Shown: one piece after another, positions 20,891-29,342 of the stretch | How the letters are laid out: each line of letters begins with the position of its first letter | How positions within the stretch are numbered: the first letter of the stretch is position 1 | Assembly (NCBI RefSeq): GCF_040947875.1 | Contig: NZ_JBFRXN010000001.1 | Coordinates: 186,001-250,000, forward strand | Length of the DNA: 64,000 bases | Reading direction: 5' to 3' | DNA from: Pseudomonas sp. MYb118 | Lineage (GTDB): Bacteria; Pseudomonadota; Gammaproteobacteria; Pseudomonadales; Pseudomonadaceae | Program-made: the position numbers and the translations under genes | Notes under the pieces: generated by a model | Seen by the model: the letters and a program-made list of their open reading frames with translations, nothing else | Database searches by the model: none | Told to the model about the DNA's origin: nothing

Positions 20891-20911
20891 TTTTATTCCC
20901 TGATCAAGACA

Positions 20912-20998
20912 CAAGCGGGCTTACTCGCGATGGCGGTATGCCCGTCGAATGCTCAGTGACAGATACACCGCCATCGCGAGCAAGCTCGCTCCTACAGT
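20912..20998. repeat. REP pair, left copy split by the IS110 element
   Basis: GCGGGCTTACTCGCGATGGCGG and, about 30 bp on, CCGCCATCGCGAGCAAGCTCGCTCCTACAG form a REPIN; the missing start of the first copy is at 19755-19767 on the other side of the IS. Confidence 0.85.
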
Positions 20999-21127
20999 AG
21001 GCAGTTGGTTTGCCTACCGTTCGAAGATGAAGGTTCGACCTGTCATCTTGCGCAACGTAGAATGCGCGCCTTTCCATTACGGACGGGTAACCCTCCGTTG
21101 TTATCCGCATTCATCGGAGCACTTCCC

Positions 21128-22003
<876 letters not shown>

Positions 22004-22020
22004 AGGCTTAATCACATTTT

Positions 22021-22112
22021 CTGTAGGAGCGAGCTTGCTCGCGATGACGGTGTTTCAGTCGACAATTTTATGTCTGACACACCGCCATCGCGGGCAAGCC
22101 CGCTCCTACAAG
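22021..22112. repeat. REP pair (REPIN) after speE
   Basis: Inverted REP copies; the second is of the GCGGGCAAGCCCGCTCC variant, showing compensatory changes in both arms that keep the hairpin. Confidence 0.9.
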
Positions 22113-22211
22113 TTATTTGTATCCCCACATTGCAATCCATGTGAACGATCCCTCAAGCCCAAAGTCCAGATGGATGTGAACCCATTTGCGGGTTTGTACG
22201 AGGAGGCTTTG

Positions 22212-22445
22212 ATGCAAAAGTGGAAGATCACTTTCGTGGATGATCACGGCGAAACAGTCGATGAAGTCTTTGAGTGCGACGAGTGCCCGGATAACGAGCA
22301 CGCCGCCAAGCTCATCAAGGCCCGGCTCCTGCCCGTCGCCGCCGAACTGGATCTGAACGATCTGGAAGGGCGAACCAGCGACGCGAGCGTAAAAAACCTC
22401 AAGACCCAGAACAGCATACAAATCCTCGGCATCACTCCCGTCTGA
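22212..22445 (+). CDS. Small conserved hypothetical protein (77 residues)
   Basis: A short acidic protein starting MQKWKITFVDDHGETVDEV, with a CDEC pair and no membrane segment. ATG 22212 has a very good GAGGAGG site 7 bases upstream; an in-frame ATG at 22170 would add 14 residues. The pattern is beta-rich at the start and helical later. It is not recognised as a known family; codon use is that of the backbone. Confidence 0.65.
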   Translation: MQKWKITFVDDHGETVDEVFECDECPDNEHAAKLIKARLLPVAAELDLNDLEGRTSDASVKNLKTQNSIQILGITPV

Positions 22446-22647
22446 TTCACCTCAAAGCGCACCCGCAACACAACCAGGCCTTGGCAGCGCCGCTTGCAAG
22501 GGGCTAATCTGCAAGCGAGATCAGCGAATGGATCGCTAAGGTCTGGTCTTGTCAGCTACATGCTTGTTTCCCATCGCAGTGCCCGCAGTGTCTGTGCGGG
22601 CGTCGGGAGTACGGAAAGTCTATCCATCGGTTTCAGGAGGACGTTTC

Positions 22648-22992
22648 ATGAGCACAGAAGCCTATCAAGAAGACATCAGCAGCTCGGTGCTGCGCCGCAT
22701 GAAAGAAGGCGGTTTCGATTTTTCACGTTTCCATCCCATCGAGTTCTACGCCATTTTCCCGGACGAGGAGCGGGCACGCAGGGCGGCAGGACATTATTCG
22801 GGTGAATCCTTGAACGCACAGGTCAGTGCCCGTGATGACGGCGCCTGGTCCCTGGAGCTGAGCAAGGTGATGTACGCGACCTACGACGGTATCGGCGACT
22901 TCGAGCAGGATTTCGAGGCGGTGGTCGAACCATTGGGCGGCATTATCGAAGGATGGGGCGTCAAGCAGGAGGTCCGCGGGCGACTCGCCTGA
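22648..22992 (+). CDS. rraB: RraB-family ribonuclease E inhibitor
   Basis: A 114-residue protein with the RraB/DUF695-like pattern FHPIEFYAIFPDEERARRAAG in the first third and the acidic C-terminal part YATYDGIGDFEQDFEAVVEPLGGIIEGWG. In enterobacteria RraB binds RNase E and lowers its activity on selected mRNAs. ATG 22648 follows CAGGAGGACGTTTC; an in-frame start 33 codons earlier is not protein-like. A terminator follows immediately. Confidence 0.8.
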   Translation: MSTEAYQEDISSSVLRRMKEGGFDFSRFHPIEFYAIFPDEERARRAAGHYSGESLNAQVSARDDGAWSLELSKVMYATYDGIGDFEQDFEAVVEPLGGIIEGWGVKQEVRGRLA

Positions 22993-23016
22993 CACCATGA
23001 ACGGCATCACAGCATG

Positions 23017-23044
23017 ACGGCTGACCTTCGGGTCGGCCGTTTTC
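23017..23044 (+). terminator. Rho-independent terminator of rraB
   Basis: ACGGCTGACC-TTCG-GGTCGGCCGT followed by TTTTCG, a stable stem with a UUCG tetraloop 24 bp after the rraB stop. Confidence 0.9.
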
Positions 23045-23098
23045 GTTTGCGCGTACCGGAAAGCCCTCTCGGCAAAATTCAGAAACAAGAATGCGGAA

Positions 23099-23128
23099 TA
23101 AAAAAAAGCCGCCTGAGCAGGCGGCTAA
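23099..23128 (-). terminator. Strong minus-strand terminator without an obvious upstream gene
   Basis: AGCCGCCT-GAGC-AGGCGGCT is flanked on its left by eight A residues, which read as a T8 tail on the minus strand. No annotated minus-strand gene lies to its right before the plus-strand ATP-grasp gene, so it may end a small RNA (a CATTGC/GCAATG hairpin lies at 23228-23242) or block antisense readthrough. Confidence 0.75.
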
Positions 23129-23340
23129 AAGGGAAGTTCGGTGAGCATTTCCAGCGAATGGGTGGATTATCCCTGCGAGCTGCCAGGCAGTGAAATCAAC
23201 TCTGGCTATGCTGCTGATAGACGACAGCATTGCTTTGCAATGAAGCGGGGGTGATCAGGTTGGCGCATTTATCGCACAGGAATGGTGCGGTGCCTGCAGC
23301 TCCAATATCCAACCGATTGATATGAAAGCGTTTATGCCGA

Positions 23341-23356
23341 TGGCACGGGCCTTGCG
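23341..23356 (+). promoter_or_regulatory. Sigma-54 promoter for the ATP-grasp operon
   Basis: TGGCACG-GGCC-TTGCG matches the -24/-12 consensus TGGCACG-N4-TTGC exactly at every conserved position. The -12 lies about 35 bp before the ATP-grasp start codon, leaving a leader of about 25 nt that includes the AAGGAG site. An RpoN activator such as NtrC would be needed; its upstream site was not identified. Confidence 0.75.
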
Positions 23357-23390
23357 AAGGCCTGTTGGTCCGGGTGACAAGGAGTACGGC

Positions 23391-24800
23391 ATGATCCGCA
23401 CCTATTACGATGAGATGTACGATGCCGGCGGCCAGGTCCGCCCGCATTACCGGGAATTTGCCCGTTGGCTGGCTGAAACACCTGACGAGCTGCTGGCTCA
23501 ACGGCGACGTGAGGCCGATCTGCTGTTCCATCGCGCCGGAATTACTTTCACGCTCTACGGGGACGAGCAGGGCACCGAGCGCCTGATTCCCTTCGACACC
23601 ATCCCGCGCAGCATCCCGGCCAGCGAATGGCGGATCGTCGAGCGCGGCTGCATCCAGCGGGTCAAGGCGCTGAACATGTTCCTCGCCGACCTTTACCATG
23701 AGCAGCGCATCATCAAGGCCGGCGTCATTCCGGCCGAGCAGGTGCTGGCCAACGAGCAATATCAGTTGGCGATGCAGGGGCTGGATCTGCACCGGGATAT
23801 CTACTCGCACATCTCCGGGGTCGACCTGGTGCGCGATGGCGACGGCACCTACTACGTGCTCGAAGACAACCTGCGCACGCCCAGCGGTGTCAGCTACATG
23901 CTCGAAGACCGCAAGATGATGATGCGCCTGTTCCCCGAGTTGTTTTCGACCCAGCGCATCGCGCCCATCGACCACTATCCGAACCTGCTGCTCGACACCC
24001 TGAAAAGCTCAAGCCCCCTCGACAATCCGAGCGTGGTGGTGCTGACGCCGGGGCGCTTCAACAGTGCTTTTTTCGAGCACGCGTTCCTCGCCCGGGAAAT
24101 GGGCGTCGAACTGGTGGAGGGCGCGGACCTGTTCGTGCGCGATGACAAAGTGTTCATGCGCACCACGGGCGGGCCCAAACCTGTCGATGTGATCTACCGC
24201 CGGCTCGACGACACCTTCCTCGATCCGCTGGCATTCAATCCGGACTCGATGCTGGGGGTGCCAGGCCTCTTGTCGTCCTACCGCTCGGGCAACGTGGTGC
24301 TGGCCAATGCCATCGGCACCGGCGTGGCCGACGACAAGTCGGTGTACCCCTTCGTCACCGACATGATCCGCTTCTACCTGGACGAAGAGCCGATCCTGAA
24401 GAACGTACCGACCTACCAGTGCCGCAATCCTTCGGAGTTGTCCCACGTGCTCGCCAACCTGGCGGATCTGGTGGTCAAGGAAACCCAGGGCTCCGGCGGT
24501 TACGGCATGCTGGTGGGGCCGGCGGCGTCGGCGGCGGAAATCGAGTCGTTCCGCGCGCGCATCAAGGCCAAGCCCCATGCGTATATCGCGCAGCCGACGT
24601 TATCGCTGTCGACCTGCCCGACCTTTGTCGAAAGCGGCATCGCCCCGCGCCATATCGACCTGCGCCCATTTGTCCTGTCCGGGCGCGAAACCCGGGTCGT
24701 GCCGGGCGGTTTGACCCGTGTCGCCCTGCGCGAAGGCTCCCTGGTGGTGAATTCCTCCCAGGGCGGCGGAACCAAGGACACCTGGGTGGTCGAGGATTGA
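23391..24800 (+). CDS. Circularly permuted type-2 ATP-grasp protein
   Basis: A 469-residue protein of the DUF404/DUF407/DUF403-related ATP-grasp family. Recognisable segments are YDEMYDAGGQVRPHY at the start, EDNLRTPSGVSYMLEDR near 165-180 and KETQGSGGYGMLVGP near 365-380 (nucleotide-binding loop), with HIDLRPFVLSG near 425. Such proteins are carboxylate-amine ligases of unknown substrate. ATG 23391 follows GGAGTACGGC. It heads a three-gene operon with an alpha-E protein (12 bp later) and a transglutaminase-like protein, a constant association in many bacteria, and sits behind a sigma-54 promoter. Confidence 0.88.
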   Translation: MIRTYYDEMYDAGGQVRPHYREFARWLAETPDELLAQRRREADLLFHRAGITFTLYGDEQGTERLIPFDTIPRSIPASEWRIVERGCIQRVKALNMFLADLYHEQRIIKAGVIPAEQVLANEQYQLAMQGLDLHRDIYSHISGVDLVRDGDGTYYVLEDNLRTPSGVSYMLEDRKMMMRLFPELFSTQRIAPIDHYPNLLLDTLKSSSPLDNPSVVVLTPGRFNSAFFEHAFLAREMGVELVEGADLFVRDDKVFMRTTGGPKPVDVIYRRLDDTFLDPLAFNPDSMLGVPGLLSSYRSGNVVLANAIGTGVADDKSVYPFVTDMIRFYLDEEPILKNVPTYQCRNPSELSHVLANLADLVVKETQGSGGYGMLVGPAASAAEIESFRARIKAKPHAYIAQPTLSLSTCPTFVESGIAPRHIDLRPFVLSGRETRVVPGGLTRVALREGSLVVNSSQGGGTKDTWVVED

Positions 24801-24812
24801 AGGAAGCCTGCC

Positions 24813-25763
24813 ATGTTAAGTAGAACTGCCTCGGATTTGTATTGGATGTCGCGTTACCTGGAGCGCGCGGAAAACCTCGCGCGGATGCTCGACATCAGTT
24901 ATTCGCTGTCACTGATGCCGCAGGACGGTCGCGGTGATGGCCTGCATGAACTGGCGATGCCGCTGCTGATCACCGGCACGCTGGACGATTACCTGGAGCG
25001 TCACGGCGAGCTGCATGCCGAGCGCCTGCTGCATTTTTTCGCGCTGGACGCCGCCAACCCGGCGAGCATCTACAGCTGCCTCGGCGCCGCGCGGGCCAGT
25101 GCCCATGCGGTGCGTGGGCGAATTACCGCCGACATGTGGGAAAACATCAACGCCACCTGGCTGGAAATTCGCGGCATCGCCGATCAGGGCCTGAGTCGCT
25201 ATGGCATGAGCCGTTTCTGCGAGTGGATCAAGGAGCGCTCGCACCTGTTTCGTGGTGCTTCCTACGGCACGATCATGCGCAATGACGCGTTCCGCTTCAT
25301 TCGTCTGGGCACCTTCATCGAACGCGCCGACAACACCCTGCGCCTGCTCGATGCCCGCTACGAGATGGCCGGCGATCAGGCCGAGGCGGTCAGCGACGGC
25401 ACGGCCCACGCCTACTACCAGTGGAGTGCATTGTTGCGGGCGTTGTCATCGTTCGAGGCGTACACCGAAATCTACCGCGATGCCCCCGGCGCCCGGCATG
25501 TCGCGGAGCTGCTGTTGCTGCGCGCCGACGTGCCACGCTCGCTGCGCGCCTGCACCGAAGAAATCGACCAGATCCTCGCGCAACTACCCGGCGCCAACGG
25601 CCTCCCGGCGCAACGCCTTGCGGCAGAAATGGACGCGCGCCTGCGCTACACCGGCATCGGCGAAATCCTCGACGAAGGCCTGCACGCCTGGCTGACCGAA
25701 TTCATCCCGCTGGTGCGCCAGTTGGGTAACGCCATTCACAGTTCCTACCTGGAGGCTGCATGA
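24813..25763 (+). CDS. Alpha-E domain protein
   Basis: A 316-residue all-helical protein starting MLSRTASDLYWMSRYLERAENLARML, the hallmark of the alpha-E (DUF403) family; a second conserved stretch is FIRLGTFIERADNTLRLLDARYE near residue 170. The biochemical role is unknown. It is encoded between the ATP-grasp and transglutaminase-like genes, and its stop overlaps the next start (ATGA), so the three products are probably made together and act in one pathway. Confidence 0.88.
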   Translation: MLSRTASDLYWMSRYLERAENLARMLDISYSLSLMPQDGRGDGLHELAMPLLITGTLDDYLERHGELHAERLLHFFALDAANPASIYSCLGAARASAHAVRGRITADMWENINATWLEIRGIADQGLSRYGMSRFCEWIKERSHLFRGASYGTIMRNDAFRFIRLGTFIERADNTLRLLDARYEMAGDQAEAVSDGTAHAYYQWSALLRALSSFEAYTEIYRDAPGARHVAELLLLRADVPRSLRACTEEIDQILAQLPGANGLPAQRLAAEMDARLRYTGIGEILDEGLHAWLTEFIPLVRQLGNAIHSSYLEAA

Positions 25764-26563
25764 GACTCTCCATTAGCCACGAAACCAGCTATCACTACGA
25801 AGATCAGGTGCGCGCCAGCATCCAGTATCTGCGCCTGACGCCCCACGACAGCGAGCGGCAGCACGTGCTCAGTTGGCAACTCGATTTGCCGCGGCCGGTG
25901 CGTGCGCAGCTCGATCCGTTCGGCAACATCCTGCACGTGCTGACCCTGGACGAGCCCCATGAGGCGATCATCATCGGGGCCCGTGGCCAGGTCGAAATCG
26001 ACGAGCTGCGTGAAGCCGAGCACGAGAGCCAGTCGGCGCTGCCGTTCCTGCGTTTCACGCGTCTGACCGAAGCCGACGAAGCCCTGCGCGGGTTTGCCGA
26101 AAAGACTTGCAAGAGCCGCCGGGATCGCACCGCGCTGATCGACCTGATGCACGAACTGAATGCCTGCATGACCTACACGCCGGGCTCCACCGAAGTGGAT
26201 ACCAGCGCGGCGCAGGCCTTCGCCGGGCGCTCCGGGGTGTGCCAGGACCACACCCATGCGTTCCTGGCCTGCGCCCGCAGCCTGGGTATCCCTTCGCGGT
26301 ATGTGTCGGGTTATCTGTACAGCGAGAACAGCGAACACCTGGCCAGTCACGCCTGGGCGGAAGCCTGGCTGGACGACGCCTGGTACAGCTTTGACGTGAC
26401 CAACCAACTGGCTCGTCCCGAGCGCCACCTCAAGCTGGCGGTGGGCCTGGACTATCTGGATGCCTGCCCGGTGCGCGGCATGCGTCGTGGCGGTGGCTGC
26501 GAGCAGATGCATGCGAAAGTGCTGGTTTCACCTACGCCGGTGATTTCAGTGGTGCAGCAATAA
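25760..26563 (+). CDS. Transglutaminase-like cysteine protease family protein
   Basis: A 267-residue protein with an N-terminal beta domain (MRLSISHETSYHYEDQV) and a transglutaminase core holding all three catalytic positions: Cys in GRSGVCQDHTH near residue 158, His in SHAWAEAW near 196 and Asp in SFDVTNQ near 213. Family members can be peptidases or amide-forming enzymes. Four-base overlap with the alpha-E gene indicates coupling. The C-terminus ends with a short Ser/Val-rich tail. Substrate unknown. Confidence 0.88.
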   Translation: MRLSISHETSYHYEDQVRASIQYLRLTPHDSERQHVLSWQLDLPRPVRAQLDPFGNILHVLTLDEPHEAIIIGARGQVEIDELREAEHESQSALPFLRFTRLTEADEALRGFAEKTCKSRRDRTALIDLMHELNACMTYTPGSTEVDTSAAQAFAGRSGVCQDHTHAFLACARSLGIPSRYVSGYLYSENSEHLASHAWAEAWLDDAWYSFDVTNQLARPERHLKLAVGLDYLDACPVRGMRRGGGCEQMHAKVLVSPTPVISVVQQ

Positions 26564-26574
26564 CCTCACCCCCC

Positions 26575-26676
26575 CTGTAGGAGCGAGCTTGCTCGCGATG
26601 GTAGCCGGGACACCGCGAAGCATCAGGATGCCCGCGTTATCGTTGACGACCATCGCGAGCAAGCTCGCTCCTACAG
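26575..26676. repeat. REP pair (REPIN)
   Basis: Inverted GTAGGAGCGAGCTTGCTCGCGATGG copies about 50 bp apart between the transglutaminase and cytochrome genes. Confidence 0.9.
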
Positions 26677-26689
26677 GGAATAGTGGTGA

Positions 26690-27490
26690 TCAGGGCTTCA
26701 CCTTACGCCCAGCCATATGCTGCAAATACCCCACCAGCATCTCCAGCTCCGTATCCGGCAACACCGATGCGGCGAACCCCGGCATCTTCGCCTGCGGCCA
26801 TTGGCGCAGGCTCTGCGGGTCGCGGATGTAGCGCCTGAGGAAATCCGCGCCGAAATACTCGGTCGGGTTGAACGGAATATTCAGGTCCGGTCCGACCTGC
26901 GCGTCACCCGCGCCATTGAGGCGATGACACGCCAGGCAGTTCTTCTGAAACAGCGCAAAACCCTGGTTCACCGGGTCGTCCGCCTTCAGCTTCGGATCGG
27001 GCAGCAGGGCCGGGAACCGTTCGGCCACCGGTGCCAGGCGCTTGATCGCAGCCACCTGAAACGGCCATTGCTCCGGGCTGATGTGTCCTGCCTGTGGATC
27101 GGTCCAGACCAGATAAAACGGCCCGGCGCTCGGCTTGCCGGCGGACAGTGCCGGCCAGGGTTTGGCCGGATCCTCGATGGCCAGCCACGCTCGCGATCCC
27201 TGGGTACCGAGCAAGGGCCCGGCGGCCAGTTCGGCGGCAAAACCATCCAGTGCCACCGCTTGCAGGTGATCGCCGGGCTTGATGCCGGTGAGCAGCGCCG
27301 CCAGGGGCACGGCGCGATAACTCATGGTCTTTTTATAGGAGACGTCGTCACTGATGGTGATGGTCTGAGCCTGAGGGTGCTTGAGCAAATCCTCGGTCTG
27401 CCAGGTGCGCTGGTTCGCGCCCAGCTCCAGGTTCAGCTGTGCGGCATACAGGGGCGAGCCGAACAGCAGGGCCCCGAGCAGGAAAAGCAT
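26690..27490 (-). CDS. Exported c-type cytochrome with an N-terminal molybdopterin-like/unknown domain
   Basis: About 266 residues. A signal peptide (MLFLLGALLFGSPLYAA) is followed by a ~170-residue beta-rich domain (YRAVPLAALLTGIKPGDHLQAVALDGFAAEL) that resembles periplasmic oxidoreductase-like domains, then a class I cytochrome c domain with haem motif CLACH and a candidate axial methionine in AKMPGF. It is probably a periplasmic electron carrier. Start is uncertain: 27490 gives the neatest signal peptide, 27511 adds seven residues. No partner reductase is adjacent. Confidence 0.75.
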   Translation of the reverse strand: MLFLLGALLFGSPLYAAQLNLELGANQRTWQTEDLLKHPQAQTITISDDVSYKKTMSYRAVPLAALLTGIKPGDHLQAVALDGFAAELAAGPLLGTQGSRAWLAIEDPAKPWPALSAGKPSAGPFYLVWTDPQAGHISPEQWPFQVAAIKRLAPVAERFPALLPDPKLKADDPVNQGFALFQKNCLACHRLNGAGDAQVGPDLNIPFNPTEYFGADFLRRYIRDPQSLRQWPQAKMPGFAASVLPDTELEMLVGYLQHMAGRKVKP

Positions 27491-27622
27491 TTTCAAAGGA
27501 TCGCCGTCCATGTCGTGGAAGTGCCGCAAAGGTTGGCACACCCATGCTGGCCCGGGTAGCGGGCCAGTCATATTTTTAACGGGGGCGATGAAAAACGGTG
27601 ACGCTGTACTTCCAATACAGAT

Positions 27623-27718
27623 TCAGCCAATGACCTTGGTCAGGTTCGGCACAATCAACAACAGCGTGGTGGCAAAAAGAATGAGCCCGGCTTGACGTAC
27701 TTTCGAATGTTTGAACAT
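27623..27718 (-). CDS. Single-span membrane micropeptide (31 residues)
   Basis: A 31-residue peptide, MFKHSKVRQAG followed by the membrane helix LILFATTLLLIVPNLTKVIG. The start is preceded by AAAGGCGGTCAAGCC. The basic N-terminus and hydrophobic core fit a small inner-membrane peptide. It is below common ORF-length cut-offs. Function unknown; it is transcribed in the same direction as the cytochrome gene but 130 bp upstream of it. Confidence 0.55.
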   Translation of the reverse strand: MFKHSKVRQAGLILFATTLLLIVPNLTKVIG

Positions 27719-28115
27719 GGCTTGACCGCCTTTATTGTTATTTCCTGATGCCTGCCTGCATTTCTCCATGACGGCAGAGCGGTGCACTTCCTGTATGACG
27801 AGCGCTCGGCAAAACCCGACGACAACTTCGTACATCTTCACCTTAGGGCCCGTTGCGGCCCGCGTCAGCCGCGGCTTAGATCCATTTCATATGGAGACCT
27901 TGAGAAAGGTGTTAAAAAAGGCATGAGGCCTATTGCCAGCTTCTTTGCCGGCCTTTTGCTAGACAGCTTGCTGTCGTGAAGCGATTGATTCGGTAGGCCA
28001 CTACCGTCCGTCTGAGCGTGTCCGTCAACGTCGGTGAGCATTGCGGTCATTGAATCGGCGGTGGCTCGGCATAAGGTGGAGGCTCGATATTTTCATCGTC
28101 AGATTCGAGGACGTC
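27719..28115. other. Gene-poor stretch before the thiolase gene
   Basis: About 400 bp with no convincing gene. A plus-strand frame from 27735 to 27926 ends in FHMETLRKVLKKA and could be a peptide, but lacks a clear ribosome-binding site. The rest holds the promoters for the micropeptide (leftward) and the beta-oxidation genes (rightward), none of which could be pinned down. Confidence 0.4.
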
Positions 28116-29321
28116 ATGACCCAAGCTCTGATTTTCGATGCGTTACGTACGCCCCGTGGCAAAGGCAAGGCTGATGGTGCGCTGCACAGCGTCAAACCGG
28201 TGAACCTGGTGGCTGGCTTGCTCACCGCGCTGGCCGAACGCACCTCGCTGGACACCCGTCAGGTCGATGACGTCGTGCTCGGTTGCGTGACGCCGGTGGG
28301 CGACCAGGGTGCCGACATCGCCAAGACGGCGGTGCAGGTGGCCGATTGGGACATCAGCGTGGCCGGTGTGCAGATCAACCGCTTCTGCGCGTCGGGACTG
28401 GAGGCGGTCAACCTCGGGGCGATGAAAGTGCGTTCCGGCTTCGAAGAACTGGTGGTGGTCGGTGGCGTCGAGTCGATGTCGCGGGTGCCGATGGGCAGTG
28501 ATGGCGGCGCGTGGGCGCTGGACCCGGAAACCAACCTGCACAGCCACTTCACGCCGCAGGGCGTCGGTGCCGACCTGATCGCCACCCTGGAAGGGTTCAG
28601 CCGCGAGGACGTCGATGCTTTTGCACTGCACTCCCAGCACAAGGCCGCCCGTGCCCGGGCCGAAGGTGCGTTCAGCAAGTCGCTGGTGCCGGTGCGCGAC
28701 CAGAACGGCATCCTCCTGCTCGATCACGATGAGTTCATCCGCGCCGATTCCACCCTCGAAGGCCTGGGCAAGCTCAAGCCGAGTTTCGAGATGATGGGGC
28801 AGATGGGGTTCGACGCCACCGCGTTGCGGGTCTACAGCCATGTCGAGCGAATCAACCACGTGCACACGCCGGGCAACAGCTCCGGGATCGTCGATGGCGC
28901 AGCGCTGATGTTGATCGGCTCCGAAGCCAAGGGACGTGAACTGGGCCTGCAGCCACGGGCGCGAATCGTCGCCACGGCGGTGACCAGTACCGACCCGACC
29001 ATCATGCTCACCGGCCCCGCACCCGCCACGCGCAAGGCGCTGGCCAAGGCCGGGTTGCGGGTCGAGGACATCGACCTGTTCGAGGTCAACGAAGCCTTCG
29101 CCTCGGTGGTGCTCAAGTTCATCAAGGACATGGCCATCGACCCGGACAAGGTCAACGTCAACGGCGGCTCCATCGCCATGGGTCATCCGCTGGGAGCCAC
29201 CGGTTGCGCGATCCTCGGCACCTTGCTCGATGAACTGGAAGCCCGAAGCCTGCGTTTTGGCCTGGCGACCCTGTGTGTCGGCGGCGGCATGGGCATTGCC
29301 ACCATCATCGAACGCCTTTGA
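28116..29321 (+). CDS. Acetyl-CoA C-acyltransferase (thiolase)
   Basis: A 401-residue thiolase. The acylated cysteine is C91 in [13 protein letters not shown]; the catalytic histidine is in GHPLGATG and the second cysteine in CVGGGMG at the C-terminus, with NEAFA in between. It splits 3-ketoacyl-CoA to acetyl-CoA plus a shortened acyl-CoA (or condenses two acyl-CoA). ATG 28116 follows GAGGACGTC. The FadB-like gene starts 21 bp after it, so the two form a beta-oxidation operon distinct in order from the usual fadBA. Confidence 0.92.
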   Translation: MTQALIFDALRTPRGKGKADGALHSVKPVNLVAGLLTALAERTSLDTRQVDDVVLGCVTPVGDQGADIAKTAVQVADWDISVAGVQINRFCASGLEAVNLGAMKVRSGFEELVVVGGVESMSRVPMGSDGGAWALDPETNLHSHFTPQGVGADLIATLEGFSREDVDAFALHSQHKAARARAEGAFSKSLVPVRDQNGILLLDHDEFIRADSTLEGLGKLKPSFEMMGQMGFDATALRVYSHVERINHVHTPGNSSGIVDGAALMLIGSEAKGRELGLQPRARIVATAVTSTDPTIMLTGPAPATRKALAKAGLRVEDIDLFEVNEAFASVVLKFIKDMAIDPDKVNVNGGSIAMGHPLGATGCAILGTLLDELEARSLRFGLATLCVGGGMGIATIIERL

Positions 29322-29342
29322 GCCTTTCAAGGAAGCCTCTTC

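Noticed and set aside
27735..27926. 63-codon plus-strand frame antisense to the micropeptide leader
   Set aside because: The C-terminal end looks peptide-like, but there is no clear start or ribosome-binding site; kept only as a note in the intergenic entry.
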